NCBI GenBank assembly: GCA_025934595.1
Contig: JAICXU010000035.1
Span: forward strand, 1 to 11,537
DNA from: Polyangiaceae bacterium
Lineage (GTDB): Bacteria; Myxococcota_A; Polyangia; Polyangiales; Polyangiaceae
DNA: 11,537 nt
Direction of reading: 5' to 3'
Made by a program: the position numbers and the translations under genes. Shown in pieces: positions 5,700 to 11,537 of the stretch (position 1 is the stretch's first letter; the number at the start of each line of letters is the position of its first letter). Under the pieces are notes generated by a model. The model ran no database searches. It was not told where the DNA came from and worked only from the letters and a program-made list of their open reading frames with translations.

Positions 5700-8600
5700 T
5701 CAATAATACGGACCGCCGTTCACGGCGATGTTGTTGAGATCGATGAGCACGAGCCCCGCTGCGGATCCGTCGACGATCGCGATGCGCTGGAACGAATCGA
5801 GGAAGCGCATCGACTGTGGAGAAACTGCGGCGCTCGTCGAGCCCGCGTAATCGACCGTGTAGGGCGTGAACTGCCCGCTCATCGCGAACTGCCACTGCAT
5901 GTCGCGCGCGGGCAAGAAGTCGATCTTGTTCTGGCGATCGATGCCGTCCCAAATCAGATACGCGAACATCGGATTGCGCATCGCGAGCGGGCTGTTGCGA
6001 TCGGGCAAGCTCTTCATGGCGTTCGTGATCCCGATCTGCGGAATTCCAATCGAACGCGCGTTCAAGAGCTGCTCGCGCGGCTCGCACGACTGCACGCACG
6101 CGCCGCCGTCGCCCTTCGTGACGTGATTCAAGAGGCCGGAGACCGATCCTACCGCGAGCCACGTGCCGCCCGAGCGAACGTGGAACTGCACTTGGCGATG
6201 GAAGCAGCATCGCATCGCTTTGAGCAGCGCGACGTTGCTCGGGTCGGGCCCGACGATCTCGCGTGTCGTCGGATCCAAATTCGAATCCGTGTATCCGTAC
6301 CGCGTGATGACGAGATGATCGTCGAACGCTTGCCAAATCGGAAAATCGCGCGCGATGTGTTGATCGGCCGCGTTGCCGTAGATCGTCTGGCACGTGTTGT
6401 AGCGATCGCCCGGATCGGAGTGGGTCTTTCCCGAATCGAAATCCCAACACGTGCCGTTCGGATCGCTCGAGTCGTCCTCGGCCCAATACGGATCGCTCGC
6501 AGGCAGCAAGTCTTCCGAGAGCTGCAGGTAGTCACCGACGCGATGATCGAGCCGCGTGGGCGGCGTGATTCCGTAAGGCGCGAGCGCAGCGTCGAACGTG
6601 GTCGCGCGTTCGCCGCCGACCTGCGCGTCTTCGATGCCGTGACGGCAAAAGAGCGGGTTCGGTGCGGTCAGCGTGATCGTTTGATAATGATCGCTCGTCG
6701 TCAGCGTGGCCGACACGCCGTTTTGGCTCGGCGCTCCGTTGTAATCCGGCAAGATGCCTTCGTACGTGACGGTCCAATTCTGATCGTAGTGGACGGTCGG
6801 ATCCTCCCACGCGACGCGAATGCCCGACTGCTTCACGTCGAGCGGATTCGAGAGATTCACGTCGTTCGGCGACGCCGCACCGGCCGGCAACGTGAGCTGG
6901 CGCGTCGTGGGATCGGCGGCGTCCGGGCTCGCGAAGTACGACGTATCCGCGAGCTCGGAAAACGTCGGCATCATGATCGGCACCGCGTCGGTGAGCGACA
7001 CGGGCGCGGTGAGCTGCGTGAAGAGCGACGGCGGCGAAACGAGATTCGGCGCGTGCGCACCGGTCGTCGGATCTTTGCGCAAGAGATAAACCGACCGCAC
7101 GCGATTCGGCGCGCTGACGGGGAAAAACGGCTCTTCGCTCACCGCCGTCGTGTAGCCGGACGCGTACGTGAAGTCGGTCCCCGATGCGAGCGGCGCATGA
7201 TACGGGTCGAGATCTTGTGGGCTCGTCGGGTCCGGCTCGGCCGGCGTAATGCCGCTCGTGAGCACGTCGCTTTGCATCGGGTCCGGCCGACGACACGGCG
7301 AATCCCAATCATCGACGTCGATGAGCACGACGGCGCCGTTCGTCAGGGTCGCGAACGCGAAGACCCCGCGCAACCGATTCGGACCGAGGCCGATGTCGCC
7401 TTCGATGTTCGCGGGATCGACGTTGCCGCGATAGTACGCGCCCGGATCGGTCGGCGGCAGCGAAAGGCCCGCGTTCTTGTTCGGGTTGCACAGCAGACCA
7501 CGGGGAATGGCGGTGGAATTCAGCGGCGAAAAATCGTGCGACGCGAACGCGACCGACGCGATCGGCGACGAGAAGAGGATGCGATCCGGCGGCAAGAACG
7601 GATTCAGCTCCGCATGCGGCCTCGTCATCGGCACGTGCGGTGACGCCACGGGATCCGAGATGTCGAAGACGATGATGCTGCCTTCCTTTTGATCGAGCGC
7701 GTAGAGATACGTTTTGTAGTCGCGCGTGGGCGGCGAGATCGCCATTTGCCCCACGATCACGCGTCGCGCATTGTCGAGCTGGCTCGTCGCCAAAAGCGGG
7801 TCGAGCTCTTTCGGCGCGGCCGGATTCGACGCGTCGATGACGTGGATGAGGGGAAGCGCGAGATCGGCGACGTAGATCGTGGTTCCATTTCGCGCGATGA
7901 ATCCTCCACGCGGCGTGGCGGGCGGCAATGCGGGGAGCGTGTTCACGCCGGCGTCCGTGACTCCGCCGTCCGTGTTCGGACAGCTCGCAGCGAGCGGCGG
8001 ATCGCCCACACCGGCGGGGACAGTCACGACCTCGGCGGTGCCGGCTTCGGCGTCAGGTCCAGCGTCGACCGGAACTTCGGTGATCGATTCGAGACCGCCC
8101 TCGAACGGAATTCCGTCGTCCCACGTCGGCCCCGGCGACCACGTCTGCGCCGAATTTCCCGAGAGCGCGATCGAGGACAAAATACGGCATGGCGTGAGCG
8201 ATCCGGGCGCGATGGATCCGTCCGTGAATTGCGCGGGATCGAGCGTGACGAGCTTCGCGCCCTCGACCTCGTCGCCGGGCAGCACCACCGCCACCGTGTA
8301 GGCGGAGAACGGTGAAGGCGACGAGGTGCCCGCGTCCGATTCACCGGCGTCATCGCCTGCATCGCCCGATCCTGCGCCCGCATCTGCATCCGGCGGCGCG
8401 GCGGCAGGAACGATCGTCATCGCTCCCGGCGTTTGCGGGAGCGAGCACGACGGCCACGTGGTGAGCGTCGGAACTTGCAGCGCAGTCGGGGCGCCGGCGG
8501 GGGTCGTGGACGGATCGAACCCGCCCGCGCGCGAGTCGCCGAGGATCATGCGGCTGTCGAGCGCGTAGATCGCGGGCTTGCCGACCTCGGCCGCGGCGAC

Positions 8601-9080
8601 GAACGTGAGCTTGCCGTCGGGCGCTGCCGCAATGTCGGTCGGATTTTTTCCGACCGGCAAGAAGTTGATGCCCGGCGTCGAGTTGTCGATGTCGACGACG
8701 CCGCCGGCCGTGAGATCGACGACGGCGACCTCACCGCGCGTCGTCTGCGTGACGAGCGCAAAGAGATGGTTTTCGAGCAGGTTGCCGTCGACGTTGACCG
8801 GCGTGGGCGAGCATTGCGTCTGCGGAAGCGGAGTCGGATAGACCTGGGTGACGATGCCGTTCACCGAGTCGTAGTGCTCGACATGCAGACATACGACGTC
8901 CATTTTTTGCGCGCGATCGAACGAGCGCACCGGAATGTTCGGCGGGGTTTGCGCGCAGCTCGACGTCCCGAATGCCGCGCCGAGAGCGATCGCGGCTCCC
9001 GCGACGATGGCGCCGGCCGAACGTGGATATTTTCGAATCGCGCGCAAACCCACCGCGCGTCTTGCGAGAGCCGTGATCAA
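5700..9080 (-). CDS. Large exported beta-propeller-type protein (1126 residues)
   Basis: The chosen start is TTG at 9080, whose TTGA overlaps the TGA of the upstream lipoprotein. An AAAGG lies six bases before it. GTG at 9053 is an alternative that shortens the protein by nine residues. The N-terminus has Arg/Lys residues, then a hydrophobic Ala-rich stretch (about 21-37) ending GTSSC at Cys42. This is a signal peptide, but a weak lipobox because Thr is at -3, so lipidation is doubtful. After it come strands typical of YVTN/NHL-like propellers, such as GEVAVVDL (117-124), GKNPTDIAAAPDGK (144-157) and many xIYVADL-type repeats. An Asp/Ala/Gly-rich linker sits at about 231-251. The C-terminal third contains two cysteine pairs (Cys958-Cys959 and Cys995-Cys999) and a last blade-like segment, FQRIAIVD...GLVLIDL. 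It is probably a periplasmic or outer-membrane-associated protein. No catalytic function can be assigned. Confidence 0.8.
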   Translation of the reverse strand: MITALARRAVGLRAIRKYPRSAGAIVAGAAIALGAAFGTSSCAQTPPNIPVRSFDRAQKMDVVCLHVEHYDSVNGIVTQVYPTPLPQTQCSPTPVNVDGNLLENHLFALVTQTTRGEVAVVDLTAGGVVDIDNSTPGINFLPVGKNPTDIAAAPDGKLTFVAAAEVGKPAIYALDSRMILGDSRAGGFDPSTTPAGAPTALQVPTLTTWPSCSLPQTPGAMTIVPAAAPPDADAGAGSGDAGDDAGESDAGTSSPSPFSAYTVAVVLPGDEVEGAKLVTLDPAQFTDGSIAPGSLTPCRILSSIALSGNSAQTWSPGPTWDDGIPFEGGLESITEVPVDAGPDAEAGTAEVVTVPAGVGDPPLAASCPNTDGGVTDAGVNTLPALPPATPRGGFIARNGTTIYVADLALPLIHVIDASNPAAPKELDPLLATSQLDNARRVIVGQMAISPPTRDYKTYLYALDQKEGSIIVFDISDPVASPHVPMTRPHAELNPFLPPDRILFSSPIASVAFASHDFSPLNSTAIPRGLLCNPNKNAGLSLPPTDPGAYYRGNVDPANIEGDIGLGPNRLRGVFAFATLTNGAVVLIDVDDWDSPCRRPDPMQSDVLTSGITPAEPDPTSPQDLDPYHAPLASGTDFTYASGYTTAVSEEPFFPVSAPNRVRSVYLLRKDPTTGAHAPNLVSPPSLFTQLTAPVSLTDAVPIMMPTFSELADTSYFASPDAADPTTRQLTLPAGAASPNDVNLSNPLDVKQSGIRVAWEDPTVHYDQNWTVTYEGILPDYNGAPSQNGVSATLTTSDHYQTITLTAPNPLFCRHGIEDAQVGGERATTFDAALAPYGITPPTRLDHRVGDYLQLSEDLLPASDPYWAEDDSSDPNGTCWDFDSGKTHSDPGDRYNTCQTIYGNAADQHIARDFPIWQAFDDHLVITRYGYTDSNLDPTTREIVGPDPSNVALLKAMRCCFHRQVQFHVRSGGTWLAVGSVSGLLNHVTKGDGGACVQSCEPREQLLNARSIGIPQIGITNAMKSLPDRNSPLAMRNPMFAYLIWDGIDRQNKIDFLPARDMQWQFAMSGQFTPYTVDYAGSTSAAVSPQSMRFLDSFQRIAIVDGSAAGLVLIDLNNIAVNGGPYY

Positions 9081-10873
9081 TTGGAGCCTTTCGGGGCCGT
9101 GGGCACACCGAGGTTGAACACGACTTGCTCGAACGTGGATTTGTCGGTGCGCGAGCCGTCGAGGTCGAGCACTTGCACGAAAGATTGCGTGAAGCTCGCG
9201 AGATACGCGAAGCGATAACGTTTCAAATCGAGGTCGGGATCGCGCGGATCTTGCGTGACCGGAAGCCGGCGCGCGACGTCCTCCAGCGTGAAGGGATCGA
9301 ACGCCATCGCGAACGGACCGACGCCGCCGACGTCGCCCACGCGAATCACGTTCTCCATTTGCATCGTGTCCGGATCGAGCACGTACACGAGCGCGGAGTC
9401 GAAGCACACGATGAAGAGACGAAGCGCATAGCGACCGTCCGCGGCGACGATCGGCGCGAGATAAAGACGCGAGCCGCCGGCCGAGATCGGGATGTTCTTG
9501 TAGATGACGAGCTTGTCCGGATCGTAGGTGCCGTCGCCTTGCACCGACGTCTCGCCGATCTCACCGACGACGAGCGTGTCGGGCGCGCGATTCACGAAGA
9601 ACACACGCGCCGGGAGCCGCGCGCACGTCTCGAGATCGGACGCGACATCGGCCGCGGTGCGGGATCCGCCGGCGGGCGCGATCGCGATTTTGCATTGGAT
9701 GCGCGGCGTCGGGTCGATGACGATGCCGCGCGAGTCGGTGCCGAGCGAGTTCACGGTGAGATCGAATTTGTTCTCTTCGATCAAGAACGGACGGTGAATC
9801 GACGACGGCGTCGCCGACGGCGGTGCGACGCCTCCGCCTTCGTCTGTGTAGTAGCGAAGGAGATCCATCTCGGCGGACGCGCGGCTCGTTTGGAGAAACG
9901 CGGGCCTCGGCGGCGTGAGGCACGTGGGATCGGTGCCGAGCACGCATGCTGGAAATGCGTCGGGATCGTGCGGGATGGACGAGATTCCATTTCCGCCGGT
10001 CGCCACGCCCTCGAGCACGAATTGGAGCGACGGGCTCACGGGGTTCGGTGCTTCGGTGGGCGCCGGCGTGGCTGCGTTCGGATCGTTCGTCGCTTGCGGC
10101 GCAATCTCGGTGAGACCGGTCGCGAAGAGGCTCGTCTCCTGCGTGCTCTGGTGCGTGATCGCGATCGCCGTGCCGTCGTCGCTGAAGGCCATTCCGAACG
10201 GCTCGCCGGGCATCGTGAGATTGCGCGTGTTGCCAGGCTCGAAGGGATTTTGTCCCGCATGATGCGGACCGTCGCAGCGATTGTCCGAGTCACGTGCTCC
10301 GCAATCGAGCGAGAACGGAGCGAACGTGCTCTTCGTCGAGCCGGGCGGCGGCGCCGAATTCGGATCGTCCGCGGCGACGTTGGCCCACGTGAGTGATGCG
10401 TCGCCGCGCACGGGCACGAAGATCCGCGTGCCACCCGGCGACAATTGGAGGTCGGTCGCGAACGCGCCGATGACGGCGGAGTCACGCACGTAGCTCTCCG
10501 AGCTCACGGGGGGAGCGCACGTCTGGCCGCGAAGCGTGGGCGTGGAATCACCTTCGACTTGATTCGTCGGCGGCTGCGCGGGGCACGCACCCTGCGCGGG
10601 ACGCTGCGCGTAAGGAACGTTCGGATTCGTCGGATCGGCGATCGTCAATACGGCGTCGCGACGAATTTGATGGAGGTCATAGGACTGCACCGTCCCGCCG
10701 TTCCATTGCAGGTCGAAGTCCGAGTTCGCGGCATAGAGGACGTTGCCGCCATGAGACACCGCGAGGCCGACCGGAAAATAAAAGTCGTTCGGTGGAGGCG
10801 CTACGCCGTTGCCTGCGGAGTAGCAGGCACCGAGCAAGAGCGCAGAAAAGCAAAGAATTCGCCGAAGCGACAT
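9077..10873 (-). CDS. Beta-propeller lipoprotein (598 residues)
   Basis: The N-terminus is a classic lipoprotein signal: basic residues, a hydrophobic run, and lipobox LGAC with the modified Cys17. The mature protein opens with PVGLAVSHGGNVLYAANSDF, the first strands of a YVTN/NHL-type propeller. Similar blade motifs recur: IFVPVRGDASLTW, PFGMAFSDDGTAIAITHQ, ALVYVLDPDTMQMENVIRVGD and SFVQVLDLDGS. It should fold as a propeller anchored to the inner or outer membrane. Asp at +2 is absent (Tyr18), which favours export to the outer membrane under the E. coli rule. Proteins of this layout are common and mostly uncharacterised in myxobacteria. The ATG at 10873 is needed for the signal peptide, although the upstream Shine-Dalgarno is poor. 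Its stop overlaps the TTG start of the next propeller protein, so the two are likely made together and may work as partners. Confidence 0.88.
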   Translation of the reverse strand: MSLRRILCFSALLLGACYSAGNGVAPPPNDFYFPVGLAVSHGGNVLYAANSDFDLQWNGGTVQSYDLHQIRRDAVLTIADPTNPNVPYAQRPAQGACPAQPPTNQVEGDSTPTLRGQTCAPPVSSESYVRDSAVIGAFATDLQLSPGGTRIFVPVRGDASLTWANVAADDPNSAPPPGSTKSTFAPFSLDCGARDSDNRCDGPHHAGQNPFEPGNTRNLTMPGEPFGMAFSDDGTAIAITHQSTQETSLFATGLTEIAPQATNDPNAATPAPTEAPNPVSPSLQFVLEGVATGGNGISSIPHDPDAFPACVLGTDPTCLTPPRPAFLQTSRASAEMDLLRYYTDEGGGVAPPSATPSSIHRPFLIEENKFDLTVNSLGTDSRGIVIDPTPRIQCKIAIAPAGGSRTAADVASDLETCARLPARVFFVNRAPDTLVVGEIGETSVQGDGTYDPDKLVIYKNIPISAGGSRLYLAPIVAADGRYALRLFIVCFDSALVYVLDPDTMQMENVIRVGDVGGVGPFAMAFDPFTLEDVARRLPVTQDPRDPDLDLKRYRFAYLASFTQSFVQVLDLDGSRTDKSTFEQVVFNLGVPTAPKGSN

Positions 10874-10918
10874 CGGCGCGGAGCGTAGTCAGCGCCGGCT
10901 GGGGTGTCCATAGGGGTG

Positions 10919-10946
10919 TAAAAGCTGCCGCTCGACGTTCGGCTTT
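10919..10946 (-). terminator. Weak hairpin after the small gene (possible attenuator)
   Basis: Read on the minus strand, TAAA-GCCG pairs with CGGC and, after a small bulge, with TTTTA. The structure begins within the stop codon of the small protein gene at 10945. A four-T run closes it. If functional it would end or dampen transcription between the small gene and the lipoprotein gene. The stem is short and interrupted, so the call is weak. Confidence 0.25.
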
Positions 10947-11130
10947 ACCCGAACAGCTCGAGGATGATGACGCCGCGCTCTTCGCCTGGTGTTTCGGGCT
11001 TTTCCGGCCGATCGCTCGGCGAGCGAGGAGCCGGCAACGGCAGCTCGAGGCGCGGCTGCTGCTCGTCGTGACGAGCGCGCTCCTCCTGCTCTCGCTTGCG
11101 GATCTGCTCGATGATGAACGGCGGCAGCAT
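10945..11130 (-). CDS. Small conserved-type protein, 61 residues
   Basis: The protein starts with LPPFIIEQIRKREQEERAR, an amphipathic, charged helix. A Pro-rich middle (LELPLPAP, about 29-36) follows, then an acidic/basic linker, and the protein ends with GVIILELFG. I recognise this layout (PPFII helix, LELPLP, terminal GVIIxxL) from small proteins of unknown function in myxobacteria and some other groups; no activity is known to me. The ATG at 11130 has AGAGGG about ten bases upstream and a good promoter just beyond it, so expression from its own promoter is likely. It lies 71 bases upstream of the lipoprotein gene on the same strand. No membrane segment or signal peptide is present. Confidence 0.75.
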   Translation of the reverse strand: MLPPFIIEQIRKREQEERARHDEQQPRLELPLPAPRSPSDRPEKPETPGEERGVIILELFG

Positions 11131-11154
11131 TTCGAAAGTGCCCTCTATCGCAAA

Positions 11155-11182
11155 AATCTAGCAATCACTTCAGCGGGGTCAA
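11155..11182 (-). promoter_or_regulatory. Sigma-70-like promoter for the small gene (and perhaps the run behind it)
   Basis: On the minus strand, TTGACC (11182-11177) and TAGATT (11160-11155) are separated by 16 bases. TTGACC matches the housekeeping -35 box at five of six positions, and TAGATT is a fair -10 box. Start of transcription would fall near 11148, leaving a leader of about 18 bases that contains the ribosome binding site for the ATG at 11130. It is the clearest promoter in the window. Confidence 0.6.
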
Positions 11183-11204
11183 GAGTTTGGAGTGACGCGC
11201 CGAG

Positions 11205-11228
11205 ACATGCGACGACGCCCTCGCATGT
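11205..11228. promoter_or_regulatory. 8-bp inverted repeat in the divergent spacer, possible operator
   Basis: ACATGCGA (11205-11212) and TCGCATGT (11221-11228) are perfect inverted copies around an 8-base spacer. The site lies upstream of the minus-strand promoter and 38 bases before the GTG of the plus-strand gene. This position is where a dimeric regulator could act on both genes. Nothing identifies the protein that would bind. Confidence 0.35.
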
Positions 11229-11266
11229 AAGACCTACCTGAATTTCGGTGTAGTCTCCCATGTTCC

Positions 11267-11537
11267 GTGATCGCGTCTCGTTGCGCAAAAGAACCGCGTT
11301 TCGTGCTCGCGCTCCTGGTGCTTGTCGCGGCGTGTCTCGTCGCACCGCGCGCGTTCGCCGCTGCATTCGATTTGCTCGGAACCGATTGGGAAGGCTGCTC
11401 CGATTTTTTGCGCGCGGCGCGTGAGGAGCTCGGCGACGGTCGAATCGTCGCGACCGACAAGCTCGATTACGCCGCGCTCACGCCGCAAGACAGCGTGATT
11501 TTGTTGCACCCGCAGAAGCAGCTCGACGTCGCGAGCC
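11267..11537 (+). CDS. Exported DUF4350-like protein, N-terminal part (runs off the window)
   Basis: Translation from GTG at 11267 gives 90 residues and stays open to the window end. Residues 1-31 form a signal peptide: basic start, hydrophobic FVLALLVLVAACLV, then AFA for signal peptidase I after Ala31. The mature part begins AFDLLGTDWEGCSDFLRAA and continues with IVATDKLDYAAL and DSVILLHPQKQLDVAS. This fits the Rossmann-like start of DUF4350 proteins, in which a strand (VILLHP here) is followed by a helix that precedes a glycine-rich strand. Such genes often sit with MoxR-type ATPase and DUF58 genes in bacteria, so those may lie just beyond the edge. There is no clear Shine-Dalgarno, and no in-frame start lies upstream. 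An overlapping ATG frame at 11260 stops early and is not the gene. Confidence 0.7.
   Translation, partial: MIASRCAKEPRFVLALLVLVAACLVAPRAFAAAFDLLGTDWEGCSDFLRAAREELGDGRIVATDKLDYAALTPQDSVILLHPQKQLDVAS

Noticed and set aside
5694..7643. Long plus-strand open frame (649 residues) opposite the large exported protein
   Set aside because: Its translation is mostly Arg, Val and His without domain structure, as expected from the antisense of GC-rich coding DNA. The minus frame has a coherent protein with a signal peptide.
9081..9407. Upstream extension of the large propeller protein
   Set aside because: It overlaps the lipoprotein's coding end in another frame, is Arg-rich and would bury the signal peptide. 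The TTG at 9080 fits better.
9125..10396. Plus-strand open frame of 423 residues opposite the lipoprotein
   Set aside because: Arg/Glu-rich shadow frame. The minus strand encodes clear lipoprotein and propeller motifs.
10889..11164. 91-residue minus-strand frame over the small gene
   Set aside because: It is Arg/Ala-rich and out of frame with the recognisable PPFII...GVIILEL protein, which has the ribosome binding site.
11260..11432. ATG-initiated plus frame before the right-edge gene
   Set aside because: It ends at a TGA within the signal-peptide gene's coding region and reads as Arg-rich. The GTG frame at 11267 gives a signal peptide and a recognisable domain.

Overview
The window comes from a GC-rich bacterial chromosome. 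Wobble positions are mostly G or C, so dense false reading frames run antisense to the real genes. Three traits suggest a myxobacterium-like member of the Myxococcota, possibly Polyangia: two very large predicted surface propeller proteins, one with an Asp/Ala/Gly-rich linker; a small 'PPFII...GVIIxEL'-type protein; and a DUF4350-like gene. This placement is inferred from gene style, not from a marker-gene comparison.

Left part, + strand (1-2087). The window opens inside a macro-domain (ADP-ribose-binding type) gene. Three bases after it comes a four-helix membrane protein, then a helical hypothetical protein. A 342-base gap follows. It holds a hairpin-forming inverted repeat built from CGCCAAG-type units, probably a miniature mobile or REP-like element, and a terminator-like hairpin. 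A second four-helix membrane protein comes next; it is clearly a paralogue of the first. Its 3' end overlaps the 3' end of the convergent minus-strand run by 17 bases.

Middle and right part, - strand (2071-11130). Five genes read leftwards in close order: a small basic/acidic protein with a good sigma-70-like promoter, a beta-propeller lipoprotein, a 1126-residue propeller-type exported protein, mutS, and an EamA/DMT-family transporter. Both the lipoprotein/large-protein junction (TTGA) and the mutS/transporter junction (GTGA) are 4-base stop/start overlaps, which suggests translational coupling. The other gaps are 71 and 42 bases. MutS looks complete and functional, with the mismatch-reading Phe-x-Glu, Walker A and B, and a QLDLF clamp-binding motif near the C-terminus.

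Right edge, + strand (11267-11537). A GTG-initiated gene diverges from the minus-strand run across a 136-base spacer that holds a promoter and an 8-bp inverted repeat. It has a signal peptide, resembles DUF4350 proteins and runs off the window.

I see no CRISPR array, tRNA, rRNA, transposase, phage gene or recognisable defence operon. The least ordinary items are the palindromic element, the paralogous membrane-protein pair beside the macro-domain gene, and mutS lying in a run with surface propeller proteins. I do not see convincing evidence of a new multi-gene system.
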